From Microbulbifer sp. A4B17 (GTDB taxonomy: Bacteria; Pseudomonadota; Gammaproteobacteria; Pseudomonadales; Cellvibrionaceae): a stretch of 64,000 nucleotides of DNA. Where the stretch lies: the NCBI RefSeq assembly GCF_003076275.1, contig NZ_CP029064.1:4196001-4260000 (forward strand). Reading direction: 5' to 3'. Position 1 is the stretch's first letter. Every line of letters starts with the position of its first letter. This document shows, one piece after another, positions 25,164 through 33,949 of the stretch. A program made the position numbers and the translations under genes. The notes below the pieces were generated by a model. The model did not search any database, was not told where the DNA came from, and saw nothing but the letters and a program-made list of their open reading frames with translations.

Positions 25164-26366
25164 TTACCCAGCTGTACCACTTAATGCAGACGATGCAAAA
25201 GCCGGCAGAATACGTTGCTCTATCAAACCCAAGGTTTTGTCATCATCTCCGCGACCGGTGATCGCAATCACTAAATCCAGGTCTTCAATGGAGATCACAT
25301 ACTGGCCACCACCGCCCCAGCCAAACTTTGCGACATATTTATTGTTACCAACTTTCAGTGGGGTTCGCCAGAAGAAGTAGCCGTATGAAAAATTGGTATA
25401 GTCAAATTCATCATCTGTAGGAATAGCCACTTTACCAGTAGCCTTAGCAATATATGCCTCCGGAATTAACTGGTAGCCGTTCCATTTCCCCTTATTAAGT
25501 ACCAAAGTGCCCCACTTAACCATACTGCGCGATGTCATCATGGCTCTAGACCCCGCCTGGGGCACGCCGCTTACAGCTTCCTTCCAGTGATAGATATCTA
25601 TCCCCATCTTCTCCAGCAGCTCTTTTTTAATAAAGTCGCTCGCGGAACCGGGGACTACAGCATCCAGAACCAACATTGCAATCATTGGGTCCGAGCCTTG
25701 ATATAAATAAGTTTGAGAATCAGAAGTGATCGGCTTACTGTGACTTAGATAGATTTGGGCTAGCTTTTTCCCGGTTAACTGCTCTTTGTTTTCCAGTAAG
25801 GCATCGAGTTTTTCCTCATCAATACGGATCCCTGACTGCATGCTCATGGCATGATTCAATGTGATAAGGTCTGCGCCTTTAACAAGTTGCTTCCTGTCCA
25901 GCCCTTTCAAAAAGGAAATGACAGGCTTATCCAGGTCTGCCATGGTCAAATAACCTAACTGAATTGCCCGTCCAATTGCCAGGGCTGTATAGGCCTTGGT
26001 GGCAGATGCTTGCGGGTGGGGCAAATTGACACGGCCAAGAGAGTAGTAGGATTCAAATACCAGTTTATTATTTTTGGCGATTAGTAGGCTGTCGTAAGGT
26101 GTATGTTGGTTATCCGCTATTTCCTGAGCCAACTGTTGCAAGCTCTCTTTGATTGTATCTATCTCACCAACAGAAATACCGTCTTTTCTATCCGCCGGGG
26201 CTGTATCAATAAACGCTTTTTTTAGCTTTGGTGTGGATCTCTCCAGGCTCGGGAGGTCACTACGATAATCGGCCATATTTATTTCTGGTGCCTGCATGTC
26301 TCCTGCGCTTACAGTAGCGCTTATGCCGTACATTAAGCCGATTGTGATTAGTTTCTTAATAATCAT
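25164..26366 (-). CDS. Exported serine hydrolase of the beta-lactamase/esterase family (class C fold)
   Basis: The 400-residue product has a signal peptide (MIIKKLITIGLMYGISATVSA) and the SxxK site S121-A-T-K124 in HPQASATKAYTALAIGRA. The third active-site segment appears as GWGGGGQYV in place of the KTG/HxG motif. It also has the family's PLLLNKGKW-type strand (GTLVLNKGKWNGYQLIPEAYI). Such enzymes range from esterases to D-amino peptidases and are rarely true beta-lactamases. It lies in the periplasm. It is the second gene of a likely operon, 57 bases after the esterase-like gene, opposite a CadC/TolB regulator. Confidence 0.82.
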   Translation of the reverse strand: MIIKKLITIGLMYGISATVSAGDMQAPEINMADYRSDLPSLERSTPKLKKAFIDTAPADRKDGISVGEIDTIKESLQQLAQEIADNQHTPYDSLLIAKNNKLVFESYYSLGRVNLPHPQASATKAYTALAIGRAIQLGYLTMADLDKPVISFLKGLDRKQLVKGADLITLNHAMSMQSGIRIDEEKLDALLENKEQLTGKKLAQIYLSHSKPITSDSQTYLYQGSDPMIAMLVLDAVVPGSASDFIKKELLEKMGIDIYHWKEAVSGVPQAGSRAMMTSRSMVKWGTLVLNKGKWNGYQLIPEAYIAKATGKVAIPTDDEFDYTNFSYGYFFWRTPLKVGNNKYVAKFGWGGGGQYVISIEDLDLVIAITGRGDDDKTLGLIEQRILPAFASSALSGTAG

Positions 26367-26423
26367 CTTATATCCTCAATTTATTTTTGAAATATCTATA
26401 AATATGGCTGGATATACTATTGA

Positions 26424-27269
26424 TTAATGTTTCAGCTTATCGGAAAGCCAATAGATACTGCGAACTGACAGCTTTGGAAATACCGTAGTATGATTCGCCG
26501 ATTCAATTACCGCCGGTTCCAAGGATAAGTTGGCCAGTTTTTGGTTCTTTAACTCACTAACGAACCTTTCTACCGTAGCGCCCAGTTCCTTCTCTAATGC
26601 ACCGTAAGCAATAAATACATTGGTTTGTTTTGGTAGATCCATCAATGGTTTATTGGGTTTTGATTCAAGTCGCGAATCCATATAAGTGCCTATCAACCTT
26701 GATGGGCTACCGATAATGTAGTTCTGAAAAGTATCTGGTTGGCTTATTAAGGCATACACACCAAAGAGCCCCCCGAATGAGTAACCGAAATAAGTACGAT
26801 TATCTGGATTCGCGCGGTAATTGCTTTCGATATACTTAATAACGTCATTTCTTATAAATGCGAGATGCTTATGGGCCTCTCCTTTATTAGAGCCATTATC
26901 TATATTGTCAGAGGCGAATGCTGGCTTAAAATCCCGATATCGACTCGACCACTCTTTTTCAGTATCTGCTATATCCTTCTGCCAGCTGATACCAACTAAA
27001 ATGGCATCTTCCAGTGCGTATTCAGTGGTGGCAGATAGCATTTCAACTGCCCACAAAGCATCTGTATAGTAAATAACCGGATGCTTTTTAGTATCGCTCT
27101 TCTCATACTTCTCAGGCAGTTTAACGAACAGCTCATATTCTCTGCCATTACTGGAATCCTGAATGGGTATTACCTGGATTGTGGATAACTCCAAGGCCTT
27201 ATGCTCACCTGCTTTAAGGGCCGTTATAGGTAGCAACAAGAGGAAGGCTACTAGTAAACGCTTTTTCAT
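26424..27269 (-). CDS. Exported alpha/beta hydrolase, esterase D/IroE-like
   Basis: ATG 27269 gives a clean signal peptide (MKKRLLVAFLLLLPITALKAG); an upstream start at 27320 would put 17 residues before it. The 281-residue product has HPVIYYTDALW, the nucleophile elbow GYSFGG (Ser), and a late His in ESANHTTVF, the layout of the esterase D/enterochelin esterase-like family (PF00756). The substrate is unknown. It is the first gene of the pair with the serine hydrolase and divergent from the regulator at 27490. Confidence 0.8.
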   Translation of the reverse strand: MKKRLLVAFLLLLPITALKAGEHKALELSTIQVIPIQDSSNGREYELFVKLPEKYEKSDTKKHPVIYYTDALWAVEMLSATTEYALEDAILVGISWQKDIADTEKEWSSRYRDFKPAFASDNIDNGSNKGEAHKHLAFIRNDVIKYIESNYRANPDNRTYFGYSFGGLFGVYALISQPDTFQNYIIGSPSRLIGTYMDSRLESKPNKPLMDLPKQTNVFIAYGALEKELGATVERFVSELKNQKLANLSLEPAVIESANHTTVFPKLSVRSIYWLSDKLKH

Positions 27270-27489
27270 ATCAGTATTTACACCGTTACATGTGATCGGA
27301 GAAGCGCTCAATCTAAACAAGAAGCCTATGAAACACCTGAAGTGCTCCTGACTTTTGAATGACTTTTTGCTGTTGCCATTAAATGCTTATTTATCAATGA
27401 GTTACAAAGTACGCTTCAGCTGTAATCAGGGTTTATGCTAGTATCGACTGCAAAAATTCAGCTCAAATTTTGTTCAGGTAGATACATCA

Positions 27490-29655
27490 ATGGCTTTACA
27501 ATATTGGGTGGGTGACTTCTTTGTTGATTTATCCAGAAACCAGATCACCCGAAGTGAGCAATCGCAAACTATCCCCCCAAAAGCCCTTGCCGTCTTAACC
27601 CACCTGGCAAAGCATCAGCGAAAAGTGGTGAGCCAGGATGAGCTACTGTCTGAAGTCTGGCCCGATACAATAGTCACACCAAATACGCTGCAAAGAAGTA
27701 TTGCGCAACTTAGAAAAGCCTTAGGCGAGGATCGAAAGCAGCAGTCTTATATTAGAACTCACGCCAAACAGGGTTATAGCCTGGAATGTGATATTGTTTG
27801 GCAAGATGGTGATTCTATTCCACAGGATAAGACAGCACCGGAAGAGGAAGCTCCCTCCCCCACTCCCCCTAAGCATGAAATAGATATAACACCGGTTAAT
27901 CCAAACCACCAAACCCAGGCGATTAAACCAAATCGGTTTCCAATCTTTGCACTTGTCGGGTTGGTATTATTAGTATTTGTTGTATTTAAATACTCTCCAC
28001 CCGAACAAAGCTCTCAGCTTGTATTTGATCGATTACAGGCAGTAACTGCAACTGACCGTAAAGAGTTTAGCCCCTCTTATTCGCCAGATGGTGAATATAT
28101 TATTTTTAATCGTTATTTGGATAAGCTCTGTGTTAATAAAATCTGGGCCAGGAATATACATACCCAGAAGGAGACGGAATTAACTCCAGAATGGGGTACT
28201 TATGGCCGCCATACACTATCACCAGATGGCAAGAAACTGGTATTTATTTCCGAAGAAGACTGCACCATACCGCTAACCCAGAATACCTGTTACAACCTGG
28301 TAAGCCTGGATTTTCAAAAGGCATTAGTCAGCCCACAGCAGCCAAATGTATTAATGCGCTGTAAGAACTCGGCCATTAAGAACCCCGTATGGTTAAATAA
28401 CAATGATCTCGCTATTCTGCATAAAGAGACTGACCGTTGGCGGTTGATCAACTATTCAGTCAAGGATAATACCAGTCGAGTCCTTTATGATCTGGAGAAT
28501 GGAAATCTGGCCTACTTTGATTACTCAATAAACAATGGCTTAATAGCCGTAACCAGCCATCATCAAGATGGCCAGCTTTATATCGATATGTTGAATTCCA
28601 AGGGAGCGCTTTTATCCAGCCACCCGGTAGACTATCCAGATGAAATCCCTCAGCGCAGGACTATATCCCCTAACTTTTCGCCGCTTAAAGATGAGTTAAT
28701 CTTCAGCACAGGACGACGACTCTTCTCTCTCACTTACAATGGAAAGGTAAGTAAGCTCGATTTACCTTTGGATCAATCTGCCAGCACACCCGATTTCCAC
28801 CCAAATGGACAGAGGGCGCTCCTAATTAAGGGCCGATACGATAGTGATATTGCATCAATACCGCTTAACCAACCTGAGTCCATCGATACGCCTTCGGACG
28901 AAGATGTCAGCGAACTCTACCCAAGCACAACACGGTCGATTTTGGGAGAGGATGATGGCATTTTCCAACCCAATGGCAACTTGATTGCGTTTACCTCCAG
29001 GCGCTCTGGTGAAGATCAGGTGTGGATAACTGATGGCAGCGATTTACGGCAAGTTAGCCAGTTTCCTATGGATACCAATATCTACGGTATTAGCTGGTCT
29101 GCCGACGGCAAAAGCATACTGGCGAGTGCCAATCAGATACTGACTAAAATCTCCCTAGACGGTAGCAGAGAAGCCTTCTCACTAGCCCATCCAATTGACC
29201 GACTATTCCAGTGGGATAGTGTGAGTAACCTCGCGCTGTTAACTTTAACGGTTAAAGGCGTTACAAAGTTTGCAGAAGTAAACTTGGATAATCTTGAAGT
29301 TAGCATTATCAACGATACCCAAGTTAACTGGGCCCAACGAAGCGAGGATGGCCGACTGATCTATATGGATCATATGAACCGCTTCTGGCAGCCCGGCCCT
29401 GCGGAAGACCATCTAATCGAAGAGCTGGTTCATCAGGGCAGTGAGAAAAGGTTTGTGCTCAAAGAGAATGTGATTTACTCAATCAATCGAGATGATCAGT
29501 TATGGTCTTACGACCTCGACACCAGTAACTTTTCTATTTTGAGAGCAGTGCATAGAGATATCGATTATTTGACTGATATTAATCAGGAAAACCTAATGAT
29601 TACCTATGTTGTTGCCGCTAAAAAAGAAGTGGCTGAGTTATTCTTACGGGAATAG
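27490..29655 (+). CDS. Membrane-bound CadC-like regulator with TolB-like propeller sensor
   Basis: The 721-residue protein has an OmpR-type winged helix at 1-105 (PPKALAVLTHLAKHQRKVVS; LQRSIAQLRKALGE), a Pro-rich linker, one membrane helix at about 150-168 (FPIFALVGLVLLVFVVF), and a large periplasmic part with repeated SPDG-type blades (FSPSYSPDGEYIIFNRY, HTLSPDGKKLVFIS, ISWSADGKSILAS) typical of TolB/WD40-like propellers. Like CadC and ToxR, it should bind DNA from the membrane in response to an outside signal. It is divergent from the two-hydrolase operon, which is its most likely target. Confidence 0.85.
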   Translation: MALQYWVGDFFVDLSRNQITRSEQSQTIPPKALAVLTHLAKHQRKVVSQDELLSEVWPDTIVTPNTLQRSIAQLRKALGEDRKQQSYIRTHAKQGYSLECDIVWQDGDSIPQDKTAPEEEAPSPTPPKHEIDITPVNPNHQTQAIKPNRFPIFALVGLVLLVFVVFKYSPPEQSSQLVFDRLQAVTATDRKEFSPSYSPDGEYIIFNRYLDKLCVNKIWARNIHTQKETELTPEWGTYGRHTLSPDGKKLVFISEEDCTIPLTQNTCYNLVSLDFQKALVSPQQPNVLMRCKNSAIKNPVWLNNNDLAILHKETDRWRLINYSVKDNTSRVLYDLENGNLAYFDYSINNGLIAVTSHHQDGQLYIDMLNSKGALLSSHPVDYPDEIPQRRTISPNFSPLKDELIFSTGRRLFSLTYNGKVSKLDLPLDQSASTPDFHPNGQRALLIKGRYDSDIASIPLNQPESIDTPSDEDVSELYPSTTRSILGEDDGIFQPNGNLIAFTSRRSGEDQVWITDGSDLRQVSQFPMDTNIYGISWSADGKSILASANQILTKISLDGSREAFSLAHPIDRLFQWDSVSNLALLTLTVKGVTKFAEVNLDNLEVSIINDTQVNWAQRSEDGRLIYMDHMNRFWQPGPAEDHLIEELVHQGSEKRFVLKENVIYSINRDDQLWSYDLDTSNFSILRAVHRDIDYLTDINQENLMITYVVAAKKEVAELFLRE

Positions 29656-29679
29656 AAATACAGTCTGTTTTAGTTTTAA

Positions 29680-29714
29680 AAAGTAAGATGGTTCGCTATA
29701 AACCATCTTACTTT
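29680..29714. terminator. Bidirectional terminator
   Basis: AAAGTAAGATGGTT (29680-29693) and AACCATCTTACTTT (29701-29714) form a perfect 14-bp stem between the convergent CadC-like and LysR genes. Confidence 0.75.
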
Positions 29715-29795
29715 CCCACCGCGATCTAATTCCAAATATTATTCTTTTGTATACTTCTAACGCTCAATAAAGGAGCCAATTAGTTACCCAATAGG

Positions 29796-30686
29796 CTACT
29801 TAAAAAGTTTCATAAGCTGTTCAACCATCCACATATGAAGCTGGCTATGGTTAGATCGACTATGCCATGCTGCTATAACCTCAAATTTTGGTGTTTGCGT
29901 GTCCAACTCAAGAGGAATAACTTTTTTGTTGGGTAGTAGTCTTGAGGGGTAGAACGCAATTGTGTCTGTCGCAGCAATTATATCTGGAGCGGCGGAAAAG
30001 CTGGGTATCGACATAACAATATTGCGTTTTAGCCCCTGCATCGCAAACCATTCATCGTGTGATCCTTTGAGGTTTGCCCTTGATGGTGAAATGATCAATT
30101 GCGGAAGCTCGGCCACGTCTGCCAACGTTAATGACTTACCCTTCAGCGGAGACTTTTTTCCCGCGATACAGACATGCTGCTCCTCAAATAGCAATTTGTA
30201 TGGTAGGTCATCCGGAATGAAATCAGGAAAGGTGAGCGCTAAGTCGATCTCACCAGCCACCATTAACTGATTGAGATTATCTGTTTCAAAGTCCCTGACG
30301 ATAACTTTAAGTTCCGGGGCAGATTTACGGACAACCTCTAATAGCTGGGGCAGTACCGATTGAATCGCGTAATCCGTGGCACTAATACTAAAAATCCCTT
30401 TATAAGTTGCCGGATCAAACGCTATTGGGGTTAGCAGTGACTCTACATCCTTCAAAATACTACTGATCCTGCCTCCCAGCTGCTCAGCAACAGGGGTGGG
30501 CACCATACCGTTGCCTTGCCGGATAAACAGACGGTCATCAAACACTTCTCGCAGCTTACGCAACTGTTCGCTTATCGCTTGCTGGGTTAACCCCACCTTT
30601 TCGGCTACCCGGGATAGGTTTCTCTCTTGAAGCAGTGCTTCCAGTATACGTAGCTGTTTTAGGTCCAGGCGGCTTATACCATTCAT
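29796..30686 (-). CDS. LysR-family transcriptional regulator
   Basis: I take ATG 30686 (MNGISRLDLKQLRILEALL), which gives the normal start just before the winged helix; the longer frame from 30752 adds unusual residues. The 296-residue product has the helix-turn-helix RNLSRVAEKVGLTQQAISEQ and a LysR substrate-binding domain. It is divergent from the aldehyde dehydrogenase/old yellow enzyme pair, which it probably controls in response to a small electrophile or aldehyde. The inducer is unknown. Confidence 0.9.
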   Translation of the reverse strand: MNGISRLDLKQLRILEALLQERNLSRVAEKVGLTQQAISEQLRKLREVFDDRLFIRQGNGMVPTPVAEQLGGRISSILKDVESLLTPIAFDPATYKGIFSISATDYAIQSVLPQLLEVVRKSAPELKVIVRDFETDNLNQLMVAGEIDLALTFPDFIPDDLPYKLLFEEQHVCIAGKKSPLKGKSLTLADVAELPQLIISPSRANLKGSHDEWFAMQGLKRNIVMSIPSFSAAPDIIAATDTIAFYPSRLLPNKKVIPLELDTQTPKFEVIAAWHSRSNHSQLHMWMVEQLMKLFK

Positions 30687-30828
30687 AGTTGTAACCAAGA
30701 CAAAGAGTAGTTGTTTCAAATTGTATCCTTGCCTACCTATCATTCCCACCATCCTAAGTCAGAGCTAAATCTGGCTGGGGCCGGACAGCTGCCTCCGCCA
30801 GTACGCTTCTTATTGTTTGGAGATGGAT

Positions 30829-32319
30829 ATGAAACAAGCTTCTAAGGCCTTTGCTCCACAAGAGTTTTATCAACTGTTTATCGGTGGTGAGTGGATTGAT
30901 AGTGCCTCGGGCCGTTCGATGGATAGCCTCAACCCTGCTACAGGGGAACTATTGACCCGCATCCCACTGGCCGATTCTCGGGATATTGATGCAGCAGTAA
31001 ACTCAGCAGAAAAAGCCTTTCTCAGCTGGAAACATACATCTGCTGTTGAGAGGCAAGATGCCCTGCTCAAAATTGCCGATATGCTCGAGGAAAAAAAGGA
31101 GTTCTTCGCTTACTTGGAGGCGTTAGAAACCGGCAAGCCAATCCGCGAAACCTCCAATATTGATATCCCTTTAGCAATTGATCATTTTCGTTATTTCGCG
31201 GGTGTAATCCGCTCCCATAGCGATGAAGCGGTAATGATCGATGATAAAACCATGAGTTTGGTTTTTAGCGAGCCAATGGGCGTAGTTGGCCAGGTAATTC
31301 CATGGAATTACCCTCTTTTGATGGCTGCCTGGAAGATTGCACCAGCACTTGCAACCGGAAACACAGTGGTTATTAAGCCATCTGAAATGACCTCATCCAG
31401 TTTGTTGGAGCTGACAAAGATTTTCAAAGCGATATTGCCCGATGGTGTAGTGAATGTAGTTACCGGCATAGGTCCAGAGGCAGGCCAGGCTTTACTGGAT
31501 CACCCTAAAATCGCAAAGCTGGCTTTCACGGGATCAACCGGTATCGGCTATAACGTGGCCAAAGCTGCCGCTGACAAATTAGTACCGGCAACTCTGGAAC
31601 TGGGTGGCAAGTCAGCCAATATTGTTTTCCCTGATGCGAACTGGAAAAAAGCACTCGAGGGCGGGGCCCTTTCTATTCTGCTTAACCAGGGACAAGTCTG
31701 TGAATCTGGTGCCCGCCTTTTTGTCCACGAAACTATCTTCGACCGTTTTACCACTGAATTAAAAGCCAAATTTGAATCTGTAAATGTCGGCGATCCCATG
31801 GACCCCAGCACGCAGATGGGCAGCCAGATCAGTGAAGCTCAAATGAACCGTATTCTTGGTTACATCGATATCGCCAAAGAAGAAGGTGCAAAAATCCTGA
31901 CTGGTGGTAAGCGATTACAAAGGCCGGGATTAGAACAGGGTTTTTATATTGAGCCGACAATCATTACCCATGCCGACAACGCAATGAAAGTCGCTCAGGA
32001 GGAAATCTTTGGCCCTGTTGTAGTAGTGATCCCATTCTCCTCTGAGGAGGAAGTTATTGCGATGGCCAACCAGTCCGATTACGGCCTGGCAGGTGCTGTT
32101 TGGACTCAGGATATCAACCGTGCACTGCGCGTTGCACGAGCTGTGGAAACCGGCCGCATGTGGGTAAATACCTATCACGATCTTCCAGCCCATGCACCGT
32201 TTGGCGGTTACAAGAAATCAGGTATCGGACGTGAAACTCACAAATCGATGATTGATGCCTACACCCAAAAGAAAAATATCCTAATCAGCCTTAATGAAGA
32301 ACCACTGGGCCTTTTTTAA
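30829..32319 (+). CDS. NAD(P)-dependent aldehyde dehydrogenase
   Basis: ATG 30829 has GGAG six bases upstream; ATG 30823 is too close to it. The 496-residue product has the family's catalytic residues: Glu257 in TLELGGKSANIVF and Cys291 in LNQGQVCESG, plus the cofactor motif FTGSTGIGYNVA. It matches the betaine/medium-chain aldehyde dehydrogenase group (IPWNYPLLMAAWKIAPAL). It oxidises an aldehyde to the acid in the cytoplasm. It is probably co-transcribed with the old yellow enzyme gene 38 bases downstream; the two together suggest detoxification of unsaturated aldehydes. Confidence 0.93.
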   Translation: MKQASKAFAPQEFYQLFIGGEWIDSASGRSMDSLNPATGELLTRIPLADSRDIDAAVNSAEKAFLSWKHTSAVERQDALLKIADMLEEKKEFFAYLEALETGKPIRETSNIDIPLAIDHFRYFAGVIRSHSDEAVMIDDKTMSLVFSEPMGVVGQVIPWNYPLLMAAWKIAPALATGNTVVIKPSEMTSSSLLELTKIFKAILPDGVVNVVTGIGPEAGQALLDHPKIAKLAFTGSTGIGYNVAKAAADKLVPATLELGGKSANIVFPDANWKKALEGGALSILLNQGQVCESGARLFVHETIFDRFTTELKAKFESVNVGDPMDPSTQMGSQISEAQMNRILGYIDIAKEEGAKILTGGKRLQRPGLEQGFYIEPTIITHADNAMKVAQEEIFGPVVVVIPFSSEEEVIAMANQSDYGLAGAVWTQDINRALRVARAVETGRMWVNTYHDLPAHAPFGGYKKSGIGRETHKSMIDAYTQKKNILISLNEEPLGLF

Positions 32320-32357
32320 GCCGCTCACTTTGGTTAGCTTTTAGCAGGAAAGTAAGT

Positions 32358-33482
32358 ATGAAAAACGAAGCTCTATTTAGTGAAGTCAATCTGGGCCCAT
32401 ACACCCTGAAAAACCGTATTGTTCTGCCACCGCTGACCCGATCACGCAGTAGCCAGCCTGGTAATATTGCCAATGACTTGATGGCTAACTATTACTCACA
32501 GCGTGCTGGTGCTGGGTTTATGGTTACAGAGGGCACGCAGATCGAACCCAGGGGCCAAGGCTACGCTTGGACACCTGGAATCTATTCAAAGGAACAGATC
32601 GAAGGCTGGAAAAAAGTGACCAAAGCCGTGCACGATCAAGGCGGTATTATCTTTGCCCAGCTCTGGCATGTTGGGCGTGTATCCCACACTTCATTACAGC
32701 CTGACAATGCAGCGCCCGTTGCGCCATCTGCTATCCGTGCAGACGCAGTTAAGGTATTTATCGAGACAGGTCCAGGACAAGGCGCCCTGGCTGAACCCAG
32801 TGAGCCTCGTGCGCTGGCAACAGAGGAAGTTAAAGAACTGATTCAACTCTATGCCCAGGCCGCGCGCAATGCCATGGAAGCCGGCTTCGACGGCGTTGAG
32901 CTACACTGCGCCAACGGTTACCTTGTGAACCAGTTTATTTCAGAACATACTAATCATCGCGATGATGAGTATGGTGGTAGTTTAGAAAATCGTCTGCGTT
33001 TCCTTAAAGAAATTGTTGCAGCGGTATCAAAAGAAGTTGGCAGCGAACGACTCGGTGTTCGGTTCGCACCGCTTTTTGAAACTACCGATGAGGATAGAGT
33101 CTACCTTGGGCTGGTAGAGAGTGATCCCCACAAGACCTATATCGAAGCTATTAAGCTGCTAAATGAAGCCGGAATTGCCTATCTATCATTGGCCGAGGCG
33201 GACTGGGATAATGCCCCGGATTTGCCTGAGAATTTCTATCGAGAAGTACGTGAAATCTTTGACGGGCGTATCATGTATGCAGGAAAGTATTCCCCCGAAA
33301 AAGCTTTGCGAGTGCTTGACGCAGGTAACGGAGATATCTTTGGCTTTGGCCGACCTTTTATTGCCAACCCGGATCTTCCCACGCGTATTCGCAATGAATG
33401 GCCACTCAATCAGGTTGATCCGGAAACTATGTATGGCGGTACCGAAGTGGGGTATACGGACTACCCTGTATACCAGCCGTGA
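32358..33482 (+). CDS. Old yellow enzyme, NemA-like ene-reductase
   Basis: The 374-residue FMN-dependent TIM-barrel protein opens with the family start YTLKNRIVLPPLTRSRS and has FAQLWHVGRVSH, GVELHCANGYLVNQFIS (the paired His/Asn substrate site), DDEYGGSLENRLRF, and FGFGRPFIANPDLP. It is close to E. coli NemA (365 residues). It reduces the double bond of alpha,beta-unsaturated carbonyls, N-ethylmaleimide or nitro compounds using NAD(P)H. It follows the aldehyde dehydrogenase gene after 38 bases, with AGGAAAG as ribosome binding site. Confidence 0.93.
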   Translation: MKNEALFSEVNLGPYTLKNRIVLPPLTRSRSSQPGNIANDLMANYYSQRAGAGFMVTEGTQIEPRGQGYAWTPGIYSKEQIEGWKKVTKAVHDQGGIIFAQLWHVGRVSHTSLQPDNAAPVAPSAIRADAVKVFIETGPGQGALAEPSEPRALATEEVKELIQLYAQAARNAMEAGFDGVELHCANGYLVNQFISEHTNHRDDEYGGSLENRLRFLKEIVAAVSKEVGSERLGVRFAPLFETTDEDRVYLGLVESDPHKTYIEAIKLLNEAGIAYLSLAEADWDNAPDLPENFYREVREIFDGRIMYAGKYSPEKALRVLDAGNGDIFGFGRPFIANPDLPTRIRNEWPLNQVDPETMYGGTEVGYTDYPVYQP

Positions 33483-33604
33483 TCTGGTGTAGGTTGGGCT
33501 CATTCATTATGAATTGCTAGCTGTAAGTGGCATTTCTATAAATATTTCTAAAGTCCCATGGGCGCTAGTCAAAAGGCAAATGCACTTATTGATTAGAAAT
33601 AGAT

Positions 33605-33637
33605 AGCCTCAGAAATCTATTTTCTGGGGCTTCTTTT
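33605..33637 (+). terminator. Terminator after the old yellow enzyme gene
   Basis: AGCCTCAGAAA pairs with TTTCTGGGGCT (one wobble) and is followed by TCTTTT. Confidence 0.75.
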
Positions 33638-33886
33638 ATGCTTTCTTATAACTTGGATAGAGTAATAGGCTAAAGAATTTTATAAGCTTAAGATTCACAA
33701 GAGACTTGAAGCACTACAGAACTATCAACATTACTAACTGAACTGCGATATTATTTTTTGATTGCCAGGCTATCTTAAATAGAGGTAAAGCAACATTATT
33801 TGTCGCAGTTTCCGTAAAAGCTTTGCAAACTAAGAAAGGCCCCCAATACCAATTCAGAATCATCTTGTAGCTCCAGTGCTCTGTGC

Positions 33887-33928
33887 AAAGAGCCCCATAT
33901 TTCTACATAGAAATACGGGGCCTCTTTT
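33887..33928. terminator. Hairpin at the end of the propeller lipoprotein gene
   Basis: AAAGAGCCCC and CGGGGCCTCTTT are the outer arms, with ATTTCTA/TAGAAAT closing further in. T-runs occur on both strands, so it can end the minus-strand lipoprotein transcript and any read-through from the left. Confidence 0.7.
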
Positions 33929-33949
33929 GATTCCAAGCCTGGCAGGCAG

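Noticed and set aside
25164..26366. A true beta-lactamase resistance gene
   Set aside because: The SxxK site is present but the other motifs fit the broad serine hydrolase/esterase group, and class C-specific YxN and KTG motifs are not evident.
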